Of a stretch of 64,000 nucleotides of DNA, positions 36,476-45,368 are shown one piece after another. Source of the stretch: RPQJ01 sp963793005 (GTDB lineage Bacteria > Pseudomonadota > Gammaproteobacteria > Steroidobacterales > Steroidobacteraceae); NCBI GenBank assembly GCA_963793005.1, contig CAWBYP010000002.1, positions 124,001 through 188,000 on the forward strand. The letters are read 5' to 3'. Numbering within the stretch: position 1 is the first letter of the stretch; every line of letters begins with the position of its first letter. A program made the position numbers and the translations under genes. Under the pieces are notes generated by a model, which worked only from the letters and a program-made list of their open reading frames with translations, searched no databases and was not told the DNA's origin.

Positions 36476-36602
36476 ATGTGCATGAACGCACAGCGGTAGG
36501 ACGGCTTCCGGCTGAATCTGCGCGAACGCGCCTGATTAGCGCGGCGTCCTCCGTCGCTGCGCAACGCAAGCTGCTGCCTGGATCGGCGGAGCGCAGCCAG
36601 CC

Positions 36603-38882
36603 ATGGTTTCAACGGCCCTCGGTTTCCTGGGCGGTATCTGCCTGCTGTTGTCACTGCCGGCATTGCCTGCCGAGTGGATCGTGGTGGCCGGCGTGCCGGT
36701 CGCGGCGTCGCTGGCGCTGGTCACGCGCCAACCTGCGCCACTGGCGTTCGCAGTCGGGTTTGCCTGGTGCTGGGTCGCGGTCTCGGGGCGGCTCGAGCAG
36801 CGACTCGACCCTGCGCTGGAGGGCAGCTATGTCGAGTTGCGCGGCAGCGTGGCATCGGTCCCGCAACTGCTGGAGGCAGGGACGCGCTTCCGGTTCGCCA
36901 CCTCGCCGGCGCCCGGCGTGCCGCCGCTGGTGGAGCTCACCTGGTACGACGAGGTTGCGGCGCCGAAGGCTGCCGAGCGCATGGTGCTGATCGCAAAGCT
37001 TCGCCGACCACGCGGGTTTTCCAATCCCGGTGGATACGACCAGGAAGCGCGGCTGCTGCGGCAAGGCATCGGCGCATCGGGCTACGTGAAATCGGCAACC
37101 ACCGAAGGACGCGAGTGGCGCGACATTGCGCGGAATCCCGTGCTCACGGCGCGCGGTGCGATCGCCGATGTCCTCCGCCGCGCGCTTGGAACACGCCCGG
37201 CGACCGGCATCGTTGCCGGCCTCGCGGTCGGCCTCCAGGATGCGCTCAGTCGCGAGCAATGGCGGGAACTCGCACGCAGCGGCACGAGTCACCTGATGGC
37301 GATCTCCGGAATGCACATCGGCATGTTCGCGACGGTGACCGCGTGGCTCACGCTGCGCGTGCAGCGCTGGCGCCAGCGGCGCGGCTCTCTCGGTGCGCGA
37401 CGCGACCCGGCGGTGCTGGCGGGAACGCTGGCCGCATTCGGTTACTCGCTGCTGGCCGGCTGGTCGGTTCCCACACAGCGAACCATGATAATGATCGCGA
37501 TGGTCGCGGTCGCGCTGTTGCTGCGGCGCAGGGTCGGCATGGCGGACGCACTGGCACTTGGCGCAATCGCGGTGCTGCTGCTCGACCCGCTGGCGCCGCT
37601 GGCGGTTGGATTCTGGCTGTCGTTCGGGGCGGTGGCAGCGATCCTGCTTGCCAGTACCGGTGGGCTGGCGAATACGGGGATCGTGGCCGGTTTCGCGCAG
37701 GCGCAGCTCGCGGTCAGCGTCGGTCTCGTCCCAGTGCTTGCTGCCTGCTTCGGCAACGTGTCGCTGGTATCTGCACTGGTCAACATTGCCGCGATCCCGC
37801 TCTACACGCTGGTCATCGTGCCAGCGATCCTGGTTGCCACGGCATTTGCGCTTGCAATGCCTTCTGTCGGGACAGCGGCGCTCGGCTGCATCGCGTGGGT
37901 GATCGAATTCACGTGGCCGTTGATATCGGCGCCTGCTGCATGGCCGCTGGCGACCTGGGGCGTCGCGTCACTGCCGGCCTGGGGCTGGATCGCCCTGGTC
38001 GCGGGTGCAGCTGCGGCGATGTTGCCCCTGCCGGCGCCTGGGCGCGTCGCGGGCGCACTGGTGGTCGCGGCCCTTTGCGCATGGCGAGCCGCGCCGCCTG
38101 CGCCCGGATCCGCGCACTTCGCGCTGCTGGACGTGGGGCAGGGGCTCGCCGCCGTGGTCGAGACCAGGCGCCACGTGCTGGTGTACGACTCGGGGCCCGC
38201 GTTCCGCAGCGGAACCGACACGGGTGTACTGGTTGTCGAGCCTTATCTCCGCAGCCGGGGAAGCCGGCAGGTCGACCTGCTGGTTGCGAGCCATGACGAT
38301 GGCGACCACACGGGCGGCTCAGCCTCACTGGCGGGACTCATGCCGGTGCGCCGCTTCGCGGCGAGCGGCGGGGCGCTCGACGGCCTCGGCGCCGGTTCCG
38401 CGGAGCGCTGCCGGGCAGGTGTGCGCTGGACCTGGGACGGCGTCGACTTCGAATGGCTGCATCCGGCATCGCTGCTGCTGCCCAAGGACAATGATCGCTC
38501 GTGCGTCCTGCTCGTGCGTGCCGGGAACCAGGCGCTGCTACTGACCGGCGATATCCAGCGCGACGCCGAAGCCGAGTTGCTCGCTCGCGGACTGCCTGTG
38601 GGCATCAACGTGGTCGTCGTGCCGCATCACGGCAGTCGTACCTCGTCGGGGCAGAGCCTGGTCGATGCGACAAGACCCCGTTGGGCACTGGTGTCGGCGG
38701 GGTACAGGAATCGCTGGGGGTTCCCCGCGACCAGCGTCCTGGAGCGATGGTCACTGTCTGGTGCGCACGTGCTCAATACTGCTACCTCCGGCGCCATCGA
38801 ATTCGACCTTGGACCCGAGCAGGCGCTGACCGCGCCGGCCCAATGGCGGCGGACGGCGCAGCGACCCTGGCGCGACCCGTGA
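36603..38882 (+). CDS. comEC: DNA internalization protein ComEC/Rec2
   Basis: Inner-membrane channel that takes up single-stranded DNA during transformation. The 759-residue product has about ten membrane segments: an N-terminal DUF4131 domain (residues 1-170, with RLEQRLDPALEGSYVELRGSV), the Competence domain (about 195-470, with SHLMAISGMHIGMFATV), and a C-terminal metallo-beta-lactamase domain with the metal motif SHDDGDHTGG near residue 560. It follows lolD after 127 bases. Presence suggests competence potential; other com or pil genes are not in this window. Confidence 0.93.
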   Translation: MVSTALGFLGGICLLLSLPALPAEWIVVAGVPVAASLALVTRQPAPLAFAVGFAWCWVAVSGRLEQRLDPALEGSYVELRGSVASVPQLLEAGTRFRFATSPAPGVPPLVELTWYDEVAAPKAAERMVLIAKLRRPRGFSNPGGYDQEARLLRQGIGASGYVKSATTEGREWRDIARNPVLTARGAIADVLRRALGTRPATGIVAGLAVGLQDALSREQWRELARSGTSHLMAISGMHIGMFATVTAWLTLRVQRWRQRRGSLGARRDPAVLAGTLAAFGYSLLAGWSVPTQRTMIMIAMVAVALLLRRRVGMADALALGAIAVLLLDPLAPLAVGFWLSFGAVAAILLASTGGLANTGIVAGFAQAQLAVSVGLVPVLAACFGNVSLVSALVNIAAIPLYTLVIVPAILVATAFALAMPSVGTAALGCIAWVIEFTWPLISAPAAWPLATWGVASLPAWGWIALVAGAAAAMLPLPAPGRVAGALVVAALCAWRAAPPAPGSAHFALLDVGQGLAAVVETRRHVLVYDSGPAFRSGTDTGVLVVEPYLRSRGSRQVDLLVASHDDGDHTGGSASLAGLMPVRRFAASGGALDGLGAGSAERCRAGVRWTWDGVDFEWLHPASLLLPKDNDRSCVLLVRAGNQALLLTGDIQRDAEAELLARGLPVGINVVVVPHHGSRTSSGQSLVDATRPRWALVSAGYRNRWGFPATSVLERWSLSGAHVLNTATSGAIEFDLGPEQALTAPAQWRRTAQRPWRDP

Positions 38883-38957
38883 CGGCATCGGGTCGCGGCG
38901 CGCGCCCGCGATCAAGTATCATCCCCGGGCTCAGCGGCAAAGGGCCAGTACCAGGAC

Positions 38958-39599
38958 ATGTTCGAGATCGTGAAGGCCGGCGGCATCGTGATGGTGCCGA
39001 TCATCATGTGCTCCATCCTGGCGGTGGCTATCACGCTCGAGCGGCTCTGGACCTTGCGCGCGCAACGGGTCGTGCCGGCGGAGCTGGTCGACAAGGTCTG
39101 GCAGTGGGTCGAGAACCGCGCGCTCTCCGACAAGCAGATCGCGGCGTTGCAGCAGCACTCGCCACTGGGTCGGGTGCTCGCGGCAGGGCTCGCCAATCGC
39201 CATCGTGATCGGGCGGTGATGATCGGCGCCATCGAGGACGCCGGCCGTCACGTGACGCACGACCTTGAGCGATTCCTGAACATGCTGGGGACGATCGCGG
39301 CCATTTCGCCGCTGCTGGGACTGCTCGGCACAGTCACCGGAATGATTCGTACGTTCAAGGCGATAACGGTGGCCGGGGTAGGCAATCCAACTGCCATGGC
39401 TGGCGGCATCGCCGAGGCACTGATCACGACGGCTGCCGGCCTGCTGGTCGCCATTCCTGCCCTGGTCGCGTATCGGTACCTGCGAGGCCGGGTGGATGCA
39501 CTTGTCATCCAGATGGAGAAAGAGTCCATCAAGCTGGTGCAGGCGATCGACCGCGCGAGCGGCACCACGCCGAACGCGACCAGGGAAGTCGTCGAGTGA
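38958..39599 (+). CDS. exbB: MotA/TolQ/ExbB proton-channel protein
   Basis: A 213-residue inner-membrane protein with three transmembrane helices (about 8-28, 115-140, 155-178). The conserved core SPLLGLLGTVTGMIRTFKAI and GIAEALITTAAGLLVAIPALVAY is diagnostic. With the following ExbD it forms a proton-driven energy transducer. No tonB or tolA lies nearby. This ExbB/ExbD pair in front of lipid A genes corresponds to PA2983-PA2982 of Pseudomonas aeruginosa as I recall it, and a possible role in envelope transport is inference. Confidence 0.88.
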   Translation: MFEIVKAGGIVMVPIIMCSILAVAITLERLWTLRAQRVVPAELVDKVWQWVENRALSDKQIAALQQHSPLGRVLAAGLANRHRDRAVMIGAIEDAGRHVTHDLERFLNMLGTIAAISPLLGLLGTVTGMIRTFKAITVAGVGNPTAMAGGIAEALITTAAGLLVAIPALVAYRYLRGRVDALVIQMEKESIKLVQAIDRASGTTPNATREVVE

Positions 39600-40024
39600 G
39601 ATTCCAGCCGCGCCGCAGCGAGGAGCCCGACCTCAACATGACGTCGCTGATCGACGTAGTGCTGCTGCTGCTGATCTTCTTCATGCTTTCGACCAAGTTC
39701 ATCGACGAGGGGCGCCTGAGGATCCGGCTGCCGGAGGCAGGCATCGCGCCGGACGCGGAGTCGCAGCGCGAGTCAATCGAGATCGACGTAACCGCCGCGG
39801 GTGGCTATCGGGTGAACGGCCGCGCGCTGATCAACAACAGCCCGGACACATTGGCCGCAGCGCTTGGCAAGGTCGCCGAGGGCGATCGCGCGATGCCGGT
39901 CACGGTCCGTGCCGATGCGCGAGCCACGCACCAGTCGGTGGTGACCGCGATGGAAGTTGCCGGGCGTGCAGGGTATCGACAGATCAATATCGCGACGGTC
40001 AACGATGAAGCCCAAGGAGATTAG
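39596..40024 (+). CDS. exbD: Biopolymer transport protein ExbD/TolR
   Basis: A 142-residue protein with one transmembrane helix (about residues 17-35) carrying the proton-conducting Asp in LIDVVLLLLIFFMLSTKF, followed by a periplasmic dimerisation domain (VNGRALINNSPDTLAAAL). GTG start overlapping the exbB stop by GTGA. Its last 20 bases overlap the msbA start. Confidence 0.9.
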   Translation: MRFQPRRSEEPDLNMTSLIDVVLLLLIFFMLSTKFIDEGRLRIRLPEAGIAPDAESQRESIEIDVTAAGGYRVNGRALINNSPDTLAAALGKVAEGDRAMPVTVRADARATHQSVVTAMEVAGRAGYRQINIATVNDEAQGD

Positions 40025-41789
40025 CGGCATCAAGTCTGCCGGCATCGGCGAGCTGCGCCTGAAGCCCGGTGCGCTGAAGACCTACCGCAGGCTGCTGGGC
40101 TACCTGCGCGAGCACCGCGCCATGTTCATGGTAGGGGTGCTCGGCATGGTGATTTCCGCTGCATCCGATGCCGGTTGGGCTGGCTTCATCAAGTTCTTTC
40201 TCGACGGGACCTTCGTCAACAAGGATCCCCGCATGGTCTGGCTGGTGCCTGTCACGCTGATCGTGCTGTTCGTTTTCCGCGGCATCGGCGACTTCCTGCA
40301 GACCTACTATCCCGGCTACGTCGGCCGGCACATCGTCAAGAAGCTGCGTGCCCAGCTCTTCGACAGCTACCTGCACCTGCCGATCAGTTTTTTCGATCGC
40401 GAGGGATCGGGCGCGCTGCTGTCGAGGCTGACCTACAACACCGAGCAGGTTGCGCAGTCGACCACTGACTCGATCACGGTATTCATCCGCGACACGCTGA
40501 CGATATTCGGCCTGGTTGGCTACCTGATCTGGCAGAACCCGAAGCTGACCCTTATCAGCCTCACGGTCGGACCGCTGATCGCGTTCATGATCCGCCGCGT
40601 AAACCAGCTGTTCCGCCGCTACAGCCGGCGTATCCAGAATTCGATGGGCGAGGTCACGCGGGTTGCCAAGGAGGCGATCGAGGCGCCGCGCGTGGTACGC
40701 GTGTTCAACGCCCAGGCCTACGAGACAGGGCTGTTCGAAAAGGTGATCGAACACAACCGGCGTTCCTACATGCGATTGATGCTGACCAAGGGCTTGAGCA
40801 ATCCCATCGTGATGCTGATCGCTTCGAGCGCGATGGCGGGCGTGCTTTACGCGGCAACCGGCGACGCGATGAACGGCGACATGACGGTCGGCGACTTCAC
40901 GTCGTTCATCGCCGCGCTGGGACTGGTCACCGCGCCACTGCGTCGGATCATCAATGTCGCCGGGCCGTTGCAGCAGGGGATAGCTGCCGCGCAGAGCATC
41001 TTCGAGATCATGGATACGCCGCGCGAGGATCCGGGCGGGACGCGCCCGATAAAACGCGCCAGGGGCGAGGTCGAGTTCCGCAACGTCACGTTCCGCTACG
41101 CCGCCGGTGCGAGCGACGTGCTCTCCGGGGTCAGCTTCGAGGTTCGTGCCGGCGAGACGCTGGCCATCGTCGGGCGTTCGGGTAGCGGCAAGTCGACCGT
41201 GGTGAACATGCTGCCGCGGTTCTACGACGTTGCAGCCGGCTCGGTGCTGCTCGACGGGCACGACGTGCGTGAGTACCGCCTGGCCGAATTGCGTGCGCAG
41301 GTGAGCCTCGTGAGCCAGGACGTGGTGCTGTTCAACGACACCGTGCGGCGCAACATTGCCTTTGGTTTTCCGGCAAGCGACGCGGAGATCGAGGCGGCGG
41401 CAATCGCGGCGCGTGTCACCGAGTTCACGGATTCGCTGCCGGCCGGGCTCGACACCGAGGTGGGCGACCGGGGCATCCTGCTCTCCGGCGGGCAGCGCCA
41501 GCGCATCGCCATCGCACGGGCGATGCTGCGCAACACGCCAGTGCTGATTCTCGACGAGGCGACCTCCGCGCTCGACACCGAACTCGAGCGCCAGATCCAG
41601 GGACAACTCGACTTGCTGATGCAGAATCGCACCACGCTGGTGATCGCACACCGCCTGTCCACGGTCGAGAAGGCGAGCCGGATCCTGGTCATGGATGGCG
41701 GCAGGGTGATAGAGACCGGTACCCACGAGGAGTTGCTGGCCCGCGACGGCCAGTACGCGGTGCTCTACCGCATGCAGTTCAACGAATGA
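40005..41789 (+). CDS. msbA: Lipid A export ABC transporter MsbA
   Basis: Homodimeric ABC exporter that flips lipid A-core across the inner membrane. The 594-residue product has six transmembrane helices in the first ~320 residues and an ATPase domain with Walker A GRSGSGKSTVVNML, signature LSGGQRQRIAIARAML, Walker B LILDEATSALD and H-loop IAHRLSTV. The start ATG lies inside exbD and gives MKPKEISG. It is followed directly by lpxK, the common msbA-lpxK pair. Confidence 0.94.
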   Translation: MKPKEISGIKSAGIGELRLKPGALKTYRRLLGYLREHRAMFMVGVLGMVISAASDAGWAGFIKFFLDGTFVNKDPRMVWLVPVTLIVLFVFRGIGDFLQTYYPGYVGRHIVKKLRAQLFDSYLHLPISFFDREGSGALLSRLTYNTEQVAQSTTDSITVFIRDTLTIFGLVGYLIWQNPKLTLISLTVGPLIAFMIRRVNQLFRRYSRRIQNSMGEVTRVAKEAIEAPRVVRVFNAQAYETGLFEKVIEHNRRSYMRLMLTKGLSNPIVMLIASSAMAGVLYAATGDAMNGDMTVGDFTSFIAALGLVTAPLRRIINVAGPLQQGIAAAQSIFEIMDTPREDPGGTRPIKRARGEVEFRNVTFRYAAGASDVLSGVSFEVRAGETLAIVGRSGSGKSTVVNMLPRFYDVAAGSVLLDGHDVREYRLAELRAQVSLVSQDVVLFNDTVRRNIAFGFPASDAEIEAAAIAARVTEFTDSLPAGLDTEVGDRGILLSGGQRQRIAIARAMLRNTPVLILDEATSALDTELERQIQGQLDLLMQNRTTLVIAHRLSTVEKASRILVMDGGRVIETGTHEELLARDGQYAVLYRMQFNE

Positions 41790-42826
41790 GCGCCGCGGCG
41801 CGACTGCAGGAACTGTGGTACGGGCCCGCGTGGCGCAGCCTCCCACTGCGGCCCCTGTCCTGGATTTTCGGCCTGCTGGTCTTCGCGCGCAGCAGCCTTT
41901 ACCGCATCGGCATCCTGCGCCGGGTGTGGATCGGCGCGCCGGTGGTGGTGGTTGGCAATCTCACCGTCGGAGGTACAGGCAAGACACCGGTGGCCGCATG
42001 GCTGGCGCGCGAACTGACGCGACGCGGGCGCCGTGTCGGGGTCGTGCTGCGGGGCTACGGCGCCCGGCATCGCGGAAGCGCCCGGACGGTTGAACCCGGC
42101 GACGACCCGCTCGAGGTTGGTGACGAGGCGCTGCTGCACGCCCGCAACGGCCCGCACGTGGTCGTGATTGGAGCCGACCGGACGGCAGCCGCGCGCATGG
42201 CAGAAGAGCGGGGCGCCGAGATCGTGGTTTCCGACGACGGACTGCAGCACCTGCGGCTCGGCCGCGATTTCGAGATTGTAGTGGTGGACGCCGTGCGCGG
42301 TTTCGGCAACGGTTGCCTGCTGCCTGCCGGGCCGCTGCGCGAACCGGCAGGCCGGCTCGAGCGCGCCGACGCGGTCGTACTGACGCGGCGTGGTGCAGGC
42401 GACGCGTCACCGGTGCGTCCGAGCGGCCCATTTGTCGCCGAGGCCAGGCTCTCACCGGGGGATGCGGTGAACCTGCGGACCGGTGAGCGCAGGGAACTCG
42501 CGCATTTTCGCGGCCGGCGCCTGCACGCTGTCGCCGGTGTTGGCAACCCGCAGGCTTTTTTCGCCGCGCTGCGTGACGCGGGGCTGGACTTCGCCGAGCA
42601 TTCGCTGCCGGACCACGCCCCGATCGATCCATTGGCGCAGCCGTTTCCGGACGATGCCTCGGTCCTGATGACGGAGAAGGATGCCGTAAAATGCCTGGCC
42701 TACGCCCGGGCTGGCTGGTGGTACGTGGAATTCGAACTTGGCATGGAACGTGAAACAGCCCGGGACCTGCTGGCACTCGTCCTGGAAAGTGCCGGATTGA
42801 CCGGCGCCGGAGTCAATCTTGGATAG
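41786..42826 (+). CDS. lpxK: Tetraacyldisaccharide 4'-kinase
   Basis: Phosphorylates the 4' position of lipid A precursor at the inner membrane. The 346-residue product has an N-terminal membrane-associated segment (SWIFGLLVFARSSLYRIGIL), the P-loop VGNLTVGGTGKTPVAAWLA at about residues 55-73 and VVSDDGLQHLRLGRD near 150. The start overlaps the msbA stop as ATGA, and the end overlaps the next small gene by 8 bases. Confidence 0.95.
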   Translation: MSAAARLQELWYGPAWRSLPLRPLSWIFGLLVFARSSLYRIGILRRVWIGAPVVVVGNLTVGGTGKTPVAAWLARELTRRGRRVGVVLRGYGARHRGSARTVEPGDDPLEVGDEALLHARNGPHVVVIGADRTAAARMAEERGAEIVVSDDGLQHLRLGRDFEIVVVDAVRGFGNGCLLPAGPLREPAGRLERADAVVLTRRGAGDASPVRPSGPFVAEARLSPGDAVNLRTGERRELAHFRGRRLHAVAGVGNPQAFFAALRDAGLDFAEHSLPDHAPIDPLAQPFPDDASVLMTEKDAVKCLAYARAGWWYVEFELGMERETARDLLALVLESAGLTGAGVNLG

Positions 42827-43007
42827 CAAACTGCTCGACATTCTCGCCTGTCCCGTATGCAAAGGGCCGCTGCAGTGGCATCGCGACCTGCCGTGCCTCG
42901 TGTGCCGCGCGGATCGCCTGTGTTTCCCGGTGAGGGACGGGATCCCGATCATGCTGGAAGAGGAGGCGACGCGGCTTGCGGCGGACGACCCGCTCCTGAA
43001 GGACTGA
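42819..43007 (+). CDS. ycaR: Trm112-family zinc-ribbon-like protein (YcaR)
   Basis: A 62-residue protein of the Trm112/UPF0434 family. The N-terminus LLDILACPVCKGPL has the CPxC pair and a second pair is LVCRADRLCFPV, then IPIMLEEEA. Family members are small partner proteins; in bacteria the role is unknown, but genes persistently sit between lpxK and kdsB. The TTG start lies inside lpxK. Confidence 0.9.
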   Translation: MDSKLLDILACPVCKGPLQWHRDLPCLVCRADRLCFPVRDGIPIMLEEEATRLAADDPLLKD

Positions 43008-43009
43008 CG

Positions 43010-43810
43010 GTGCGGTTCCACGTCGTCATACCGTCGCGTTACGCCTCGACCAGGCTGCCGGGAAAGCCGCTGCTCGACATCGGTGGGCGGCCGATGGTCC
43101 AGCGCGTCGTCGAGCAGGCGTGTGCGAGCGGCGCGGACCGGGTAGTGGTGGCAACCGATGATGCCCGGATCGCTTCGGCGGTCCACGACCCTCGCGACCC
43201 GAGCGCGGTGATTGCGATGCTGACCGATCCGCAATTGCCATCGGGCACGGACCGTGTCGCGACGGTTGCGGAGGCGCTCGGTTGGGATGAAGGCACTGTG
43301 GTCGTCAATGTTCAGGGCGACGAGCCTTTCATGCCTCCCGCGCTGATCGAGCAGGCGGCGGAACTGCTGCTCGGCGACGAATCGGCGGGAGTTGCGACGC
43401 TGGCGACTGCCGTGCGGTCGATCGACGAGTTCCGCGATCCTAACGTGGTCAAGGTGGTCGCGTCTGTTGACGGTGCCGCGCTCTATTTCAGCCGTGCGCC
43501 GATTCCCCACGCCCGCGAAGGCGCCGCGGGTGCCGCGAGCAGCCAGCATGGATTTGCGCATGCGATGCGGCACATCGGCATCTATGCATATCGGGTCGCT
43601 GCGCTGCGTCGAATCACCGCCCTGCCGCCGTCGAGCCTCGAGCAGTGCGAAATGCTCGAGCAACTCCGGGCGCTGCAGCACGGCATGCGGATACTGGTCG
43701 GAACCTGTCGCGTGCCGCCGGGTGCGGGCGTCGACACTGAATCCGACCTGCAGCGGGCGCGCGAGATCGCGGGCGGGCAGGGCGTCGAGTCTCCAGGAGA
43801 AATCAAATGA
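43010..43810 (+). CDS. kdsB: 3-deoxy-manno-octulosonate cytidylyltransferase
   Basis: Activates KDO as CMP-KDO for LPS inner core synthesis. The 266-residue product begins FHVVIPSRYASTRLPGKPLL with the CTP-binding signature, then VVVATDD, VNVQGDEPFMPP and a C-terminal segment IGIYAYRVAALRRI. GTG start, 2 bases behind the Trm112-family gene; the stop overlaps the next gene as ATGA. Confidence 0.96.
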   Translation: MRFHVVIPSRYASTRLPGKPLLDIGGRPMVQRVVEQACASGADRVVVATDDARIASAVHDPRDPSAVIAMLTDPQLPSGTDRVATVAEALGWDEGTVVVNVQGDEPFMPPALIEQAAELLLGDESAGVATLATAVRSIDEFRDPNVVKVVASVDGAALYFSRAPIPHAREGAAGAASSQHGFAHAMRHIGIYAYRVAALRRITALPPSSLEQCEMLEQLRALQHGMRILVGTCRVPPGAGVDTESDLQRAREIAGGQGVESPGEIK

Positions 43811-44127
43811 ACGAGGTCCTGCACACGGCATTCGGCATAACCGTTACGCCCTGGAAGCTGGTCGGATATCTCGGCGTGGTGCTGTTTGCCGGCCGCTGGT
43901 TCGTGCAGATGGCGTACTCGCGGGCGCACGGCAAGCCGGTCGTGCCGACTGCGTTCTGGTTCATGAGCATCTCGGGCAGTCTGCTGCTGCTGTCCTACTT
44001 CACGTTCGGCAAGAACGACTCGGTAGGCATCCTCTCGAACCTGTTTCCGGCCGGCGTCGCCGGCTACAACCTTTACCTGGACCTGACGCACAAGCGCTCA
44101 CTGCGCGCGCCGTCTGGCAGCAGCTGA
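43807..44127 (+). CDS. LAB_N (lipid-A-disaccharide synthase N-terminal) membrane protein
   Basis: A 106-residue inner-membrane protein with three hydrophobic segments (about 15-32, 48-66, 74-90). It has the LAB_N hallmark GRWFVQMAYSRAHGKPVVP and FWFMSISGSLLLLSYF. LAB_N domains occur fused to LpxB or as stand-alone proteins near arnC/pmt genes; here the copy stands alone behind kdsB. Probably linked to lipid A or glycan modification. Substrate unknown. Confidence 0.82.
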   Translation: MNEVLHTAFGITVTPWKLVGYLGVVLFAGRWFVQMAYSRAHGKPVVPTAFWFMSISGSLLLLSYFTFGKNDSVGILSNLFPAGVAGYNLYLDLTHKRSLRAPSGSS

Positions 44128-44131
44128 GGGG

Positions 44132-44150
44132 CACGCTGAAAATCAGCGTG
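44132..44150. terminator. Hairpin between kdsB operon and rluF
   Basis: An 8-bp perfect stem CACGCTGA / TCAGCGTG with an AAA loop lies 5 bases after the stop of the LAB_N gene and 56 bases before the convergent rluF stop. No T-run follows, so termination would be weak or Rho-assisted. Confidence 0.35.
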
Positions 44151-44205
44151 AGGCGGCTGGCCCGCGGGCAGGGGCTCCGGGGCTGGCAACTGTCCGAATG
44201 CCGGA

Positions 44206-44931
44206 TCACGCGGACGGCGGTCGGCGCGGACGCAGGCCCAGCGTCTTCTTCGGCTTCACCAGACCGCGGACCTCGTCGGGCGTCAGGTTGCGCCATCGAC
44301 CCAGCGGCAGGTCACCAAGCCTGACATGCATGATGCGAACCCGTTGCAGGCTGCGCACCGTGTAATCGAAATGCTCGCACATCCGCCGGATCTGGCGGTT
44401 CAGGCCCTGCGTAAGCACGATGCGAAAGGTATTGCGCCCGACCTGCGTCAGCCGGCAGGGATTGGTTACCGTGTCGAGGATCGGAACGCCACTGGCCATG
44501 CCGTCGAGGAATTCAGGCGTGAGCGGCCGGTCCACTGCGACCACGTATTCCTTCTCGTGCTCGTGCTCGGCGCGTAGCACGGTGTTCACGACGTCGCCGT
44601 CATTCGTGAGCAGGATCAGGCCCTCGGAATCCTTGTCCAGGCGCCCGATCGGGAAGACGCGTTCGCGGTGTCCGACGAAATCGACGATATTGCCGGGCAC
44701 CTCACGATCGGTGGTGCACTCGATGCCCGCGGGCTTGTTTAGTGCCAGGTAGACCCGGCTCGGTCGCTCAGGCAAGGGTTTGCCGTCAACCAGAACCACG
44801 TCGCCCTCGGCCACCTGGGTACCGAGCACGGCGACCGTCCCGTTGACCGTGACGCGGCCGGCCTCGATCCACTGGTCCGCTTCTCGCCGGGAACAGGTTC
44901 CCGACTCACCGAGAAACTTGTTGAGACGCAC
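44206..44931 (-). CDS. rluF: 23S rRNA pseudouridine synthase RluF-type
   Basis: A 241-residue pseudouridine synthase of the RsuA family. S4 domain at residues 1-60 (MRLNKFLGESGTCSRREAD), then the catalytic GRLDKDSEGL (Asp in this motif), HEKEYVVAVDRPLT and GLNRQIRRMCEHFDYTV. The motifs KPAGIECTTD and SGVPILDTVTNPC match RluF (position 2604 of 23S rRNA) better than RluB or RluE, by comparison from memory. The 3' part is Arg-rich. It stands downstream of yciH on the same strand, 6 bases apart. Confidence 0.85.
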   Translation of the reverse strand: MRLNKFLGESGTCSRREADQWIEAGRVTVNGTVAVLGTQVAEGDVVLVDGKPLPERPSRVYLALNKPAGIECTTDREVPGNIVDFVGHRERVFPIGRLDKDSEGLILLTNDGDVVNTVLRAEHEHEKEYVVAVDRPLTPEFLDGMASGVPILDTVTNPCRLTQVGRNTFRIVLTQGLNRQIRRMCEHFDYTVRSLQRVRIMHVRLGDLPLGRWRNLTPDEVRGLVKPKKTLGLRPRRPPSA

Positions 44932-44936
44932 TGGTA

Positions 44937-45305
44937 CTAGCCTCCAGAGCGCTTTGCCGCGTGACCGAGCTTTTCGAGTTCCACGACCAGCGTGTCGCGG
45001 TGATCACCCTGGATTTCGATCACCCCTTCGTGCACGGTACCGCCCGATCCACATCGCTTCTTGAGGCGTGTGGCGAGTTCCTCGAGCGCAGCGCCAGCAA
45101 GCGGCAGGCCGGTGACCACCGTAACGCCCTTTCCCTTGCGTCCCTTTGTCTCCCGGCCTACCCGCACGATCCCGTCGCCCTTGCTGGCGGCAGGCGCCGC
45201 CTGCGCCGGCTTGCTGCGCCTGCAGCGGCATTCACTGACCGGGCGGGCACACTCGGGGCAGAGGCGGCCCTGGCCGGTGGAGTAAACGAACCTGCTGTTC
45301 GACAT
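44937..45305 (-). CDS. yciH: SUI1-family translation initiation factor (YciH)
   Basis: A 122-residue protein with the C-terminal eIF1/SUI1 domain (GVTVVTGLPLAGAALEELAT, KKRCGSGGTVHEGVIEIQGD). A short N-terminal CPEC and CRCRR stretch may be a zinc-ribbon-like module. The bacterial protein has been reported to affect start-site fidelity. It is followed by rluF 6 bases later, suggesting co-transcription. Confidence 0.9.
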   Translation of the reverse strand: MSNSRFVYSTGQGRLCPECARPVSECRCRRSKPAQAAPAASKGDGIVRVGRETKGRKGKGVTVVTGLPLAGAALEELATRLKKRCGSGGTVHEGVIEIQGDHRDTLVVELEKLGHAAKRSGG

Positions 45306-45368
45306 CGCTTTGGGCTGCTGCTTCTACTGCGTGGGGGGGGTGATTTTCGGGCTGGTGCTGGCGCGGAG

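Noticed and set aside
44132..44150. Hairpin after the LAB_N gene as a riboswitch or attenuator
   Set aside because: It is short and lies between convergent genes, so weak termination is the simplest reading.
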